Assembly (NCBI GenBank): GCA_000621425.1 | Contig: KK211276.1 | Location: forward strand, 186,001 to 250,000 | Length of the DNA: 64,000 nucleotides | Source of the DNA: Lachnospiraceae bacterium AB2028 | GTDB taxonomy: Bacteria > Bacillota > Clostridia > Lachnospirales > Lachnospiraceae | Direction of reading: 5' to 3' | Shown here: piece by piece, positions 14,978 through 23,996 of the stretch | How the letters are laid out: every line of letters begins with the position of its first letter | Position numbering within the stretch: the first letter of the stretch is position 1 | Position numbers and translations under genes: made by a program | The notes under the pieces: generated by a model | Seen by the model: only the letters and a program-made list of their open reading frames with translations | Told to the model about the DNA's origin: nothing | Databases searched by the model: none

Positions 14978-17071
14978 TTAAATCTGTGAACAATCCTTGA
15001 TGGAGAAGCTCATGCGACCCATCTTATCCTTACCGAGACAAACAACCTTAACCTCATCGCCGATGGAAAGTACATCCTCCACCTTGTCGATCCTGCGGTC
15101 AGCGATCTTGGAGATATGAACCATACCTTCCTTGCCGGGTGCAAACTCTACAAAGCAGCCGAATTCCTTAATGGAAACTACCTTGCCGGAGAAGATCTGG
15201 CCAGCCTCGAAATCAGTTACGATGGTCTCGATCATCTTCTGTGCATCAGCCATTGCAGCCTTATCTGTACCGCAGATGCTTACTGCACCTTCCTCGTTGA
15301 TATCGATCTTCACGCCTGTGCGTGCGATGATCTCGTTGATTGTCTTACCTCTCTGACCTACTACATCACCGATCTTCTCAGGATCGATCTGGATGCGGTT
15401 GATCTTAGGAGCATATGCATTAACTTCTTTCCTGGGCTCTGCGATAGCCTTCTTCATGCAGTTCTCCATGATGAAGAATCTTGCATCACGGCATCTTGCG
15501 ATAGCGCCTTCTACGATTGGACGGGTAAGACCATGGATCTTGATATCCATCTGAATAGCAGTGATACCATCCTTAGTACCTGTTACCTTGAAATCCATGT
15601 CGCCGAAGAAATCTTCAAGACCCTGGATATCGGTAAGAAGTACGAAATCATCATCAGTCTCGCCTGTTACAAGACCGCAGGAGATACCTGCTACCATCTT
15701 CTTAATGGGCACGCCTGCTGCCATAAGTGACATACAAGAAGCACAGGTAGAAGCCATTGATGTGGAACCGTTGGACTCAAAAGTCTCGGATACGGCCCTT
15801 ATTGCATAAGGGAACTCTTCCTCTGAAGGAAGTACCGGAAGAAGGGCACGCTCAGCAAGTGCACCGTGACCGATCTCACGACGTCCGGGTCCTCTTGATA
15901 CCTTTGTCTCACCTACAGAATATGCAGGGAAGTTGTACTGATGAATATATCTCTTATTCTTTACGAATTCGTCAAGTCCTTCAACCTTCTGAACCTCTGA
16001 AAGAGGAGCCAGGGTGATGACATCACAGATCTGAGTCTGTCCTCTGGTAAACATAGCAGAACCATGTACTCTGGGGATAATATCAACCTCAGCTGCAAGA
16101 GGTCTGATCTGGGTCAGCTCTCTTCCGTCAGGACGCTTGTGATCCTTGAGTATCATCTTACGAACAGTCTTCTTCTCATACTGGTAAACTGCCTCATCGA
16201 TAAGTGGAAGCCACTCTTCCTTGTCTGCAAACTTCTCTGCAAGGGTATCCTTGAGATTTCTGATGCGTGCTTCCCTTTCCTGTTTCTCAGGTGAGAACAT
16301 AAGAACTTCCATATCTGCAGGAGGCTCAACCTCTTTGATAGCAGCAAAAAGTTCTTCAGGTATAGCACAGCTTGTGTACTCATGCTTTTCCTTGCCAACT
16401 TCTGCAACAATGCCCTTGATCCACTCGATAAGCTTCTGGTTCTGGTCATGAGCCATATAGATAGCCTCAAGCATCCTGGACTCAGGAATCTCGTTTGCAC
16501 CAGCCTCGATCATTATTACCTTCTGTGATGTAGATGCAACTGTAAGCTTTAAGTCCCCCTTGTTCCATGCTTCCTGACCGGGGTTGATGATGAACTCGCC
16601 GTTCTCATCCATACCAACCTGTGTCATTGCGCAAGGACCGTCGAAAGGAATATCTGAAATGCAGGTTGCGATAGCAGAACCCAGCATAGCTACAAGCTCA
16701 GGCCTGCACTCAGTATCAACGCTCATTACAAGGTTGTTGAGCGTAACGTCATTTCTGTAATCCTTCGGGAATAAAGGTCTCATAGGACGGTCAATAACAC
16801 GGCTTGTAAGTACTGCATTTTCAGAAGCCTTACCTTCGCGCTTGTTAAATCCGCCAGGCATCTTGCCTACTGCGTAATACTTCTCCTCGTACTCAACTGA
16901 AAGTGGGAAGAAATCGATACCGTCACGGGGCTTTTCAGATGCAGTCGCTGTTGAAAGCACTGTTGTATCCCCGTAATGCATGAATGCTGCTCCGTTTGCC
17001 TGGGCAGATACTCTTCCGATGTCAACGGAAAGTGTCTTGCCGCCTACTTCAATACTGTAAGTCTTAAACAT
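14978..17071 (-). CDS. pnp: Polyribonucleotide nucleotidyltransferase (PNPase)
   Basis: 697 residues from the ATG at 17071, preceded by AGGAGG; an in-frame ATG six codons earlier would place that site inside the gene. The order is as expected: the first RNase PH-like domain with GRVSAQANGAAFMHYGDT and PLSVEYEEKYYA, a helical linker, the second RNase PH-like domain with GQTQICDVITLAPLSE and GPGRREIGHGALAERAL (phosphate and catalytic site), then a KH domain (IGDVVGQRGKTINEIIARTG) and an S1 domain (SGKVVSIKEFGCFVEF). The trimeric enzyme degrades RNA 3' to 5' with phosphate. A stem in its leader (17126-17161) could serve in autoregulation. nrdR follows on the same transcript. Confidence 0.98.
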   Translation of the reverse strand: MFKTYSIEVGGKTLSVDIGRVSAQANGAAFMHYGDTTVLSTATASEKPRDGIDFFPLSVEYEEKYYAVGKMPGGFNKREGKASENAVLTSRVIDRPMRPLFPKDYRNDVTLNNLVMSVDTECRPELVAMLGSAIATCISDIPFDGPCAMTQVGMDENGEFIINPGQEAWNKGDLKLTVASTSQKVIMIEAGANEIPESRMLEAIYMAHDQNQKLIEWIKGIVAEVGKEKHEYTSCAIPEELFAAIKEVEPPADMEVLMFSPEKQEREARIRNLKDTLAEKFADKEEWLPLIDEAVYQYEKKTVRKMILKDHKRPDGRELTQIRPLAAEVDIIPRVHGSAMFTRGQTQICDVITLAPLSEVQKVEGLDEFVKNKRYIHQYNFPAYSVGETKVSRGPGRREIGHGALAERALLPVLPSEEEFPYAIRAVSETFESNGSTSMASTCASCMSLMAAGVPIKKMVAGISCGLVTGETDDDFVLLTDIQGLEDFFGDMDFKVTGTKDGITAIQMDIKIHGLTRPIVEGAIARCRDARFFIMENCMKKAIAEPRKEVNAYAPKINRIQIDPEKIGDVVGQRGKTINEIIARTGVKIDINEEGAVSICGTDKAAMADAQKMIETIVTDFEAGQIFSGKVVSIKEFGCFVEFAPGKEGMVHISKIADRRIDKVEDVLSIGDEVKVVCLGKDKMGRMSFSIKDCSQI

Positions 17072-17125
17072 TTTTCCTCCTTCTGCCATTTTTATGGCTT
17101 CTTATGGAATCCGGCCTCCCGAAAA

Positions 17126-17161
17126 CACTGAAGAAAACATTTGCCCGTATTCTCTTCAGTG
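17126..17161 (-). promoter_or_regulatory. Hairpin in the pnp 5' leader
   Basis: CACTGAAGA at 17126-17134 pairs with TCTTCAGTG at 17153-17161, forming a 9-bp perfect stem about 55 bases upstream of the pnp start codon. On the minus strand it is followed by GTTTTC, too short for a strong terminator. In other bacteria a leader stem is used for PNPase autoregulation; whether that holds here is inference. Confidence 0.5.
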
Positions 17162-17203
17162 GTCTCGCGAACGGCCGTCATCCTTTTTTTCATATATGCA
17201 AAA

Positions 17204-17237
17204 ACGGATGGCAACATTTCATTCTGCTGCCAACCGT
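17204..17237 (-). terminator. Terminator of rpsO
   Basis: On the minus strand ACGGTTGGCA pairs with TGCCATCCGT with one T/T mismatch, followed by a T-run. It lies about 20 bp downstream of the rpsO stop. Confidence 0.8.
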
Positions 17238-17256
17238 CTTTAACATCCTAGAACTA

Positions 17257-17523
17257 TTATCTTCTTAAGCCAAGCTTCTCAACGATTGCACGATATCTCT
17301 CAATGTCAACATTCTGAAGATAATTGAGAAGTCCACGCCTGCGACCGATCATCTGGTACATACCACGTCTTGAGTGGTGATCGCCGGGATGGCTCTTAAG
17401 GTGAGCTGTAAGCTCCTCGATCCTTGCTGAAAGTACTGCGATCTGTACTTCAGGTGATCCTGTGTCACCTTCTGAACGCGCATACTCTTTCATGATTGCC
17501 TGTTTCTTTTCTGCTGAAATCAT
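17257..17523 (-). CDS. rpsO: 30S ribosomal protein S15
   Basis: 88 residues, exact family length. The sequence carries the S15 signatures [37 protein letters not shown] and RRGLLNYL, which cover the helices that bind the 16S rRNA three-way junction. It is a primary assembly protein of the small-subunit platform. The gene is monocistronic, between a near-consensus promoter and its own terminator, directly upstream of pnp as in many bacteria. The 5' leader of about 110 bases contains small GC-rich inverted repeats and could hold an S15 autoregulatory site. Confidence 0.98.
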   Translation of the reverse strand: MISAEKKQAIMKEYARSEGDTGSPEVQIAVLSARIEELTAHLKSHPGDHHSRRGMYQMIGRRRGLLNYLQNVDIERYRAIVEKLGLRR

Positions 17524-17637
17524 TTCTTTTTCTCCTTTGTTTTTAATTCGGCCGGATCCGTGAGTACGGTCGGAATTCCATATTCTCAGAACCGGTTAAG
17601 TTAACGTAATGCAGACACTATGCCCACACAAGAGCGT

Positions 17638-17666
17638 ATTATACCACTCGTGGCTCACGTTGTAAA
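17638..17666 (-). promoter_or_regulatory. Promoter of rpsO
   Basis: On the minus strand TTTACA (17666-17661) and a perfect TATAAT (17643-17638) are 17 bases apart. This is one of the best sigma-A-type promoters in the window, as expected for a ribosomal protein gene. Confidence 0.85.
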
Positions 17667-17676
17667 TATCAAAAAT

Positions 17677-18855
17677 CTATGGCAGTAATGACACCATTTT
17701 GGCCGGCTGACGGTAGTACATGCTTGATATCTTTATTCCCGTCTTCGGGCTTGATGCATGCAGCACCTGTCCGTTGCCGATGTATATGCCCACATGGTTT
17801 ATGCGGCCGCCCTTTGAATAAAAGATCAGGTCGCCGGGACGTATGGTGGAATCATCCACTTTGGTACCGTAATTCGCCTGGGTTGCAGCATGATGTGGAA
17901 GCGTTACGCCATATTTTTTATAGATGCTGAGCACAAAGCCTGAGCAGTCGCAGCCCTTTGTAAGGGATGTGCCTCCCCACACGTACGGATTGCCCACAAA
18001 CTGTTTTGCGTATTCCACCAGGCTAACTCTTGTATCAGATATACCGTTGCCGTATAAAAGTTCCTTCATGGTAACGGCAGTTGCCAGCTTTTCTTCTATG
18101 CATACGTAATCAAGGGAAACATAAGCTGTCTCATCATCCAGTTCGAACTGTACCCATCCGTCTGCATATCCGGTTACCAGCATCTCCTCTCCTTCAGGTA
18201 TCAGAGTGATGACAGGAGCCTCGGTATTAGGCTCCTCCCTTACCCTAAGGGTAGTAGTATTTACCACTGCAACAGTATCTATAACCTCACGGGCCTTTGC
18301 AAGCGCCGCTGTTCCCGTAAGAAGATAATCCGCACTGACATAGCCTTCTACAGAGCCAGACTTTATATGAGCCCATCCGTCATCAGTAACATCCAGGATT
18401 TCACAGGCAGCGCCGTTGGACATCTTGCCTACCAGATCTCCGTCAACAGGCTCCTTGCGCACGTTCAGATGGTTGTCAACAACCGCTATGCCGAGATTCT
18501 GGTATCCATAGATGCTTATCTCTTCCTCAATGGCATTCTGCCTTGAGATAACAGCGTCTATATCCGCCTCTATTCCCGCTAAAGCACATGGATTTTCCGC
18601 GTCAACGTATCCCGTGACGCCTACGGCCGCATTTCTGCTAAGAGCCTGCATTATAGGAAGGTCAACTACTTTCAGGGTTTCGTCTTCCGAAACGGATCCG
18701 TCAGAAATATCAACAGCGGACAGACCGTCCTCTGACACAGCAGGAGCGCCGGCATCCTCTCCCAGCCATTCCTGTCCGAACATTAGAACCATTAACAAAC
18801 ATATAACCGCAATGGAACCAGCCACAGCGGTAATTTTAAGTCTCTTTCTATTCAT
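17677..18855 (-). CDS. NlpC/P60 peptidoglycan hydrolase with SH3 domains
   Basis: 392 residues. A signal-anchor segment (ITAVAGSIAVICLLMVLMF) is followed by an approximately 100-residue linker, two bacterial SH3-like domains (about residues 125-180 with HLNVRKEPVDGDLVGKM, and 195-250 with TLRVREEPNTEAPVI), and a C-terminal NlpC/P60 domain. That domain has the catalytic Cys in GCDCSGFVLSIY and the His in RINHVGIYIGNG. Such enzymes cut within stem peptides of peptidoglycan, usually between D-Glu and the diamino acid, and the SH3 domains bind the wall. It is probably secreted or membrane-tethered. No Shine-Dalgarno is seen before the start, and a TATAAT ends seven bases from the ATG, which suggests a leaderless message. 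Confidence 0.92.
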   Translation of the reverse strand: MNRKRLKITAVAGSIAVICLLMVLMFGQEWLGEDAGAPAVSEDGLSAVDISDGSVSEDETLKVVDLPIMQALSRNAAVGVTGYVDAENPCALAGIEADIDAVISRQNAIEEEISIYGYQNLGIAVVDNHLNVRKEPVDGDLVGKMSNGAACEILDVTDDGWAHIKSGSVEGYVSADYLLTGTAALAKAREVIDTVAVVNTTTLRVREEPNTEAPVITLIPEGEEMLVTGYADGWVQFELDDETAYVSLDYVCIEEKLATAVTMKELLYGNGISDTRVSLVEYAKQFVGNPYVWGGTSLTKGCDCSGFVLSIYKKYGVTLPHHAATQANYGTKVDDSTIRPGDLIFYSKGGRINHVGIYIGNGQVLHASSPKTGIKISSMYYRQPAKMVSLLP

Positions 18856-18862
18856 GTTGTAT

Positions 18863-18868
18863 ATTATA
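18863..18868 (-). promoter_or_regulatory. -10 element immediately upstream of the NlpC/P60 gene
   Basis: A perfect TATAAT on the minus strand ends seven bases before the ATG at 18855, so transcription would start at or next to the start codon. The -35 region (TTAAAC, 17 bases upstream) is weak. Confidence 0.45.
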
Positions 18869-18934
18869 TACCATTATGCGGATATGTTTAATCAGGAATT
18901 ATGGTAAACCAAAAAACATGTCCGTCAGGCATAT

Positions 18935-20575
18935 TTATTCCGTATTCTCTCTCTTTATAATGTATACTGCGATGTTAAATGCATGGTCTCCCACCCTCTC
19001 AAGCGCGGTTGCAACATCCGAGAAGATCATTCCCGCTTCAGGCGAGCACTCCTGCCTTGTGAGCCTGTCCACATGATGCTGCTGAATTTCCTTTTCCTTG
19101 GCATCAATGGCATCTTCCATTGCAGACATACGCTCCATATCTTCCTCGCTGCCGGAACCCACGATGACTTTTATGGCCTGTCCCATCAGGTCATTTACCA
19201 GGTTAAGCAGCTCTGTCATTTCCTTTATGGCATCGTCACTGAATGTCGCCCCTATTTTCTTACGGCGCTCCGCAAATTCCGCAATGTTTTCCGCATGGTC
19301 GCCGATACGCTCAATATCGTTTGCCACATGGAAAAGGGAACCTAAGCCCTGCAAGTCGTCTATGGGAAGCGGCGACTGGTTTATCTTTATAAGATATCCT
19401 GTTATGGACTTATTCAGGAAGTTGATGTTTTCTTCCATGTCACGGACTTCCTGTATATCCTCCTCATCCAAAGTAACAAGCGCGTTCATGGCACGGTTCA
19501 GGTTATCACTGGCAAGTGAAGCCATACGCTCCAGTTCCTTGAGACCATCCACAACAGCTGTTGAAGGATTGAAGATGACCTTGTTGCCGATATACTTAAG
19601 CTGGAATGTATCCCTGTAGCCGACCTTCTGATCTTTACCGGGAATAACGATATAAGTAAGCTTTACGATCCAGTTGGAGAACGGCAGGAGCATAACTACC
19701 TGTAATATCTTTATTATGGTATGGGCATTTGCCACAAACCTTCCCTCGTCTGCCGAGAAACTGTGCAGCCAGAGTGAAATGGGATCGATTGCGATCTGGA
19801 AAATGATGAACATTATCACAGTACCTATGATATTGAACAGAAGATGGATCATTGCCGCGCGCTTTGCATCCTTCTTACCTGCAAGGGATGCTAAAAGTGC
19901 AGTGGTACATGCGCCTATGTTACATCCAAGGATTATATACAGGCAGATATTTACATCGCCGAAAAGTCCCTGCTGCGCCATAAGAAGTACCAGTGATACC
20001 GTAACTGATGAGCTCTGCACAACAGCCGTTATAACCAGTCCCGCAATTACCGCAAGGACCGGATTCTCAAGACCTGAAAGCAGGTTTATCACCTGTTCGG
20101 AATCCTTAAGGGCACTCATGCCCGAAGACATGGTTGAAATGCCAAGGAAGAGCACACCAAAACCTGCAACGATGTCCGCGATCTTTTCCACCAGCTGGTT
20201 CTTAGTTGCCATGGAAACCACAACACCGGTAATAAGTATGATAGGTGCATATGCTGAAAGATTAAATGAAACAAGCTGTGAAGTAACAGTAGTACCGATA
20301 TTGGCGCCGAATATGACACCGGCTGCCTGAAAGAGAGTCATAAGGCCTGAGTTAACGAAACTCACGACTAAGGATGTACAGGCTGAGGATGACTGCATTA
20401 TCGCAGTGAACACAAGACCAACGATCATTCCGGTCACTCTGTTCGTGGTAAACATCTCCAGTATGCCACGTAGCTTTGCGCCGGCTGCCTTTTCAATACC
20501 CTCACTCATCAGCGTCATGCCCATCAGGAACAGTCCCAGTCCAGCGCATAACGACATTATCTCTGCGAATCCCAT
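18935..20575 (-). CDS. Na+/phosphate symporter family protein with C-terminal PhoU-like domain
   Basis: 546 residues. The N-terminal 310 residues have 8-9 hydrophobic segments with the two inverted Na/Pi-cotransporter repeats, including QSSSACTSLVVSFVNSG and QSSSVTVSLVLLMAQ, the paired Q-S-S motifs that form the substrate site in this family. FGANIGTTVTSQ and LGCNIGACTTALLAS are further family signatures. The C-terminal 200 residues are helical and PhoU-like (DLQGLGSLFHVANDIERIGDHAENIAEF and ALERVGDHAFNIA, each with the E-R-x-G-D-H metal-binding type motif). It probably imports phosphate with sodium and is regulated through the PhoU part. It lies between the NlpC/P60 and ribF genes with gaps on both sides. 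Confidence 0.9.
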   Translation of the reverse strand: MGFAEIMSLCAGLGLFLMGMTLMSEGIEKAAGAKLRGILEMFTTNRVTGMIVGLVFTAIMQSSSACTSLVVSFVNSGLMTLFQAAGVIFGANIGTTVTSQLVSFNLSAYAPIILITGVVVSMATKNQLVEKIADIVAGFGVLFLGISTMSSGMSALKDSEQVINLLSGLENPVLAVIAGLVITAVVQSSSVTVSLVLLMAQQGLFGDVNICLYIILGCNIGACTTALLASLAGKKDAKRAAMIHLLFNIIGTVIMFIIFQIAIDPISLWLHSFSADEGRFVANAHTIIKILQVVMLLPFSNWIVKLTYIVIPGKDQKVGYRDTFQLKYIGNKVIFNPSTAVVDGLKELERMASLASDNLNRAMNALVTLDEEDIQEVRDMEENINFLNKSITGYLIKINQSPLPIDDLQGLGSLFHVANDIERIGDHAENIAEFAERRKKIGATFSDDAIKEMTELLNLVNDLMGQAIKVIVGSGSEEDMERMSAMEDAIDAKEKEIQQHHVDRLTRQECSPEAGMIFSDVATALERVGDHAFNIAVYIIKRENTE

Positions 20576-20737
20576 CTCAATCCTCGTCCCCGGGGCTCAC
20601 CCGGAATTCTAATTCACTCTTATCTTATCCACTCGTCCTACTCGTACATCCTAAAGTTTAGTTTATAGTTAACAAAGTGGCAATATGTATTTTTACACAA
20701 AAGATTTTCCCTGTCCGCGCTTTTCGTAGTAAAAATG

Positions 20738-21655
20738 CTAAATCCGGCGGCCTGCTATATCCGCCCGCAGCACATTCTTAAGCTCAAACAGATCCGAAAA
20801 TTTCTGCTCCGGCCTCCTGAACTCACGCAGCATGACAGTAATCTTCTCACCGTATATATCACCGGAAAAATCCAGCAGATACGACTCTATGTTTACTTTT
20901 TTATCATCTTTCACAGTCGGTTTGCAGCCTATGTTGGTCACAGCCTTAAATTTCCGTCCGTCCGAAAGCTCAACATCGGTATAATATGCACCATACGGCG
21001 GTATCACCCGTCCAGGAAGGGGATCAATATTAGCCGTAGGAAAGCCTATTGTCCGTCCCAGCTTTTTCCCCGTATTTACTATGCCGCTGAAGGAATAGGG
21101 ACGGCCCAGCATTTCTTCTGCCGTATGCATATCGCCCCCCGTAACCGCATTTCTTATGGTAGTGGAACTGACCACAAAGCCCCCATGCCGAACCTTGTCC
21201 ACCATGACTGTTTCGTAACCAAGCTCTGCCTTCAGGCTGTCCAGCAAGTCAAAATCACCCTTGCCGCCTTTTCCGTATGAAAGATCTGCCCCGGCAGCAA
21301 TAAAGCCCATATTCAGCTGTTCCTTCAGACACTTCCTTATAAATTGTTCCGGCGAGACTGAAGCTGTCTGCTCGTTCATCGGGTACTCTATCAGCAGGTC
21401 TATACCGCAGGATTCAAAGTATTCCCTCTTTTCATCCCTTGTCATAAGCACGCCACAGTCCGGTGCGCCGAAAAAGATTTCCGGCGAAGGCTCAAAAGTA
21501 AATATCACTTTCTTAAATCCATTTTTACCGGCTTTCAGCACTTCCGAGAGTATCTTTTTATGCCCGATATGAATGCCGTCAAATTTGCCGATGGCAATGG
21601 CAGTCTTTTCCTTTACGCTGATTCCTTCAGGATCAGTAACTATCTCCATGCTCAT
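20738..21655 (-). CDS. ribF: Bifunctional riboflavin kinase / FMN adenylyltransferase
   Basis: 305 residues. The N-terminal nucleotidyltransferase domain has AIGKFDGIHIGHKKIL (the H-x-G-H type motif of FAD synthetase) and VVSSTTIRNAVTGGD. The C-terminal flavokinase domain starts near residue 185 with YSFSGIVNTGKKLGRTIGFPTANI and GAYYTDV. The enzyme phosphorylates riboflavin to FMN and then adenylates FMN to FAD. Its start overlaps the truB stop by 4 bp, so it is the end of the nusA-infB-rbfA-nrnA-truB-ribF transcript, a gene order common in Firmicutes. Confidence 0.96.
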   Translation of the reverse strand: MSMEIVTDPEGISVKEKTAIAIGKFDGIHIGHKKILSEVLKAGKNGFKKVIFTFEPSPEIFFGAPDCGVLMTRDEKREYFESCGIDLLIEYPMNEQTASVSPEQFIRKCLKEQLNMGFIAAGADLSYGKGGKGDFDLLDSLKAELGYETVMVDKVRHGGFVVSSTTIRNAVTGGDMHTAEEMLGRPYSFSGIVNTGKKLGRTIGFPTANIDPLPGRVIPPYGAYYTDVELSDGRKFKAVTNIGCKPTVKDDKKVNIESYLLDFSGDIYGEKITVMLREFRRPEQKFSDLFELKNVLRADIAGRRI

Positions 21656-22554
21656 AAAAACATCTTTTCCGGGACAAAAGCCCCTCTGTTTAATTTATAG
21701 GAATAAACCGCTACAAAATTCCCGCGGTCATTTATCACCCTGATCCTGTCACCGTCCTTTGGCTCAAATGCCTCCACATCATCAAAAGCATCAGGTGGCA
21801 GCATGTTCCCGTTGTCTATGGCTACTGCCATTTCAGGCTTAACCTTAAGCGCCGGAACATCCTTGAAAAACGTTTCCGTAGGAAGTATCAGTTCATCAAG
21901 GTTTCCGTTTTTTGCAGCCGCCTCAATTTCAGACAACCTGTAGGACTTATCGATATAAAAATCACCGCTGCGTGTCCTTAGCAAATGCTCCATTGCAGCT
22001 CCGCAACCCAGCTTTTCACCGATATCCCTGCAGAGGGACCTTATATATGTGCCCTTTCCGCATTCTATGCTCATGGTCACCCTGTCACCGTCAATATCCT
22101 TTATTTCAATGGAATAAATATCAACATGTCTTGGAGTGCGCTGCACGGTTCCACCTGCCCTGGCAATATCACACATTTTTCTTCCGTTTATTTTCAGAGC
22201 CGAATACATAGGTGGCAGCTGGTCATATCCGCCCACAAATGACATGACCGCATTCCGTATGTCATCAGGGGTACAATCAACTGCTGAAGTCTTAAGCACC
22301 TCACCGCTCATGTCCTCGGTATCGGTTTCCACGCCCAGGCGCATTACGCATTCGTAAACCTTCACCTTATCCACCAGCCGTTCAACAAGCTTTGTGGCAT
22401 TTCCAAGACACACCAAAAGCACGCCCTCCGCATCCGGATCGAGCGTGCCCGTATGACCGATTTTTTTCTGATGAAGTATTCCGCGAAGCTTAGCGACTAC
22501 ATCAAAGGAAGTAAAACCGGCTTCCTTATAAACATTTATTGCACCGTTATACAT
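21652..22554 (-). CDS. truB: tRNA pseudouridine-55 synthase
   Basis: 300 residues. The catalytic aspartate is in KKIGHTGTLDPDAEGVLLVCLG, the TruB motif II. GYDQLPPMYSALKINGRKM and the RSLCRDIGEKLG block further down are also characteristic. The enzyme modifies U55 in the T-loop of nearly all tRNAs. A C-terminal PUA-like extension (VYSYKLNRGAFVPEKMF) is present in part. The gene is 12 bp from nrnA and overlaps ribF by 4 bp, in the conserved translation operon. Confidence 0.97.
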   Translation of the reverse strand: MYNGAINVYKEAGFTSFDVVAKLRGILHQKKIGHTGTLDPDAEGVLLVCLGNATKLVERLVDKVKVYECVMRLGVETDTEDMSGEVLKTSAVDCTPDDIRNAVMSFVGGYDQLPPMYSALKINGRKMCDIARAGGTVQRTPRHVDIYSIEIKDIDGDRVTMSIECGKGTYIRSLCRDIGEKLGCGAAMEHLLRTRSGDFYIDKSYRLSEIEAAAKNGNLDELILPTETFFKDVPALKVKPEMAVAIDNGNMLPPDAFDDVEAFEPKDGDRIRVINDRGNFVAVYSYKLNRGAFVPEKMFL

Positions 22555-22566
22555 ATATCGCAGTTG

Positions 22567-23520
22567 TTAAAGTTGTTTGGCAATCTCTGTCAGAATGATA
22601 TAAACCATATCCTCCATTGCGCCCTTATATTCACAGCCCGCAGCCCGCACATGACCGCCGCCGCCCAGGCTTTCCGTAACTTTTGCCACATTTACCTTAT
22701 CAGACGATGCCCTAAGGCTTGCCTTGTAAAGTCCGGGGGTCTTTTCATAGATAAAGACAGCACATTCTATTCCGTGGATATTCCTCAGCTCGTTAACAGC
22801 ACCATCAGTGTCATCCTTGCCGGCACCCATGGCATCCATGAACACCTTATCCGCTGTTCCCACAATTACCCTGTCTTCCAGGTATCTTCTGGCATTCAGA
22901 AGCACCTGAGCCTGAAAGCGGCTCTGAACATAAGTCTTTACATAAAAGGTCTCATCTAAGAGCATCGGAAAATCAAATCCGTAAGAGATAAGCTTTCCGG
23001 CAATTTCCATGGTCTTCTGTGATGTATTTGAAAACCTGAACACGCCGGTGTCATGAGCCATGCCCATATATATAAGTTCAGCAATGACAGCATCCACCCT
23101 GTTCTCGTCCATCAGATCATACAAAACTTCTGCACAGGAAGAAACCTTAGGGCAAACATGGTTAACCATCGCTGAGCCATCCTTATTGCTTATATGATGG
23201 TCTATGTTTATGGTCTTGGCAGCAGGCTCAAAGTATTTCCATGCCTCACCTATACGTTCCTTGCTGCCGGTTGTGTCACATACGATAAATACATCAAAAG
23301 CATCCCTGTCAGGGAAATCGCAAATCAGACGGTCACGCTCCTTGATATGAGCAAAAGACCTGCCGGGATCCTCCAGAAACACTTCCGTTTCTGCATCCGG
23401 CATACAGATTTCCAGATAATGCAAAAGAGCCAGGCAGGAACCTACACAGTCCCCGTCCGGCCTTACATGTCCTGTTATACCTATTCTTTTTGCACCTTCC
23501 AATTCCTTCAGAAGATCCAT
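22567..23520 (-). CDS. nrnA: DHH-family phosphoesterase, NrnA-type oligoribonuclease / pAp phosphatase
   Basis: 317 residues. The DHH domain has GHVRPDGDCVGSCLALL (motif I), IVCDTTG (motif II), INIDHHISN (the D-H-H motif) and SSCAEVLYDL. The DHHA1 domain ends with LGGGGHVRAAGCEY. These ligands bind two manganese ions. Family members degrade nanoRNAs of 2-5 nucleotides and dephosphorylate 3'-phosphoadenosine 5'-phosphate. The place between rbfA and truB is conserved in many Firmicutes and supports an RNA-turnover role. Which of the two activities dominates cannot be judged here. Confidence 0.93.
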   Translation of the reverse strand: MDLLKELEGAKRIGITGHVRPDGDCVGSCLALLHYLEICMPDAETEVFLEDPGRSFAHIKERDRLICDFPDRDAFDVFIVCDTTGSKERIGEAWKYFEPAAKTINIDHHISNKDGSAMVNHVCPKVSSCAEVLYDLMDENRVDAVIAELIYMGMAHDTGVFRFSNTSQKTMEIAGKLISYGFDFPMLLDETFYVKTYVQSRFQAQVLLNARRYLEDRVIVGTADKVFMDAMGAGKDDTDGAVNELRNIHGIECAVFIYEKTPGLYKASLRASSDKVNVAKVTESLGGGGHVRAAGCEYKGAMEDMVYIILTEIAKQL

Positions 23521-23571
23521 AACTGCCTCCTAAAAGCCTGTAACAGCTCAGCCCTAAATAGTTACAAAAGA

Positions 23572-23964
23572 CTAATCCTCTTCTTCGCCGCGTTTCTGAC
23601 GCATCATTGCATCTTCCTTTGAAACCTTATCAATCACACTGTTCATATGATTGCCGTAGGCAATGGAATGATCTGCAACAAATGTAAGCTCCGGCGTATT
23701 GCGAAGGTTAAGTTCTCTCGCCAGTTCCCTGCGCATGAAACCTTCAGCACATTTAAGTCCCTTCAGCGCTTCCTTCTCCTGGTCTTCATCACATAGAAAG
23801 CTTACCCACACTTTACATGTCTTAAGATCCGGCGCCACTATGACATCCGTAACAGATGTAAATGCCGGCACCCGGGGATCCTTTATCTCGCTGCGTATGA
23901 GCTCAGCCAAGACCTTCATGACTTCGGAATTAATCCGCGTATTTTTTATACTGTCTTTTTTCAT
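23572..23964 (-). CDS. rbfA: Ribosome-binding factor A
   Basis: 130 residues, typical length, with a KH-like fold. Recognisable are NSEVMKVLAELIRSEIKDPRV near the start, VTDVIVAPDLKTCKVWVSFL and RRELARELNLRNTPELTFVAD. RbfA binds the 30S subunit during late 16S rRNA maturation and is needed at low temperature. The C-terminus ends in a short acidic and basic tail. The gene follows infB by 32 bp in the nusA operon. Confidence 0.96.
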   Translation of the reverse strand: MKKDSIKNTRINSEVMKVLAELIRSEIKDPRVPAFTSVTDVIVAPDLKTCKVWVSFLCDEDQEKEALKGLKCAEGFMRRELARELNLRNTPELTFVADHSIAYGNHMNSVIDKVSKEDAMMRQKRGEEED

Positions 23965-23996
23965 TATTCCTCTTTATGCCGTAATTCTTTTCAAAC

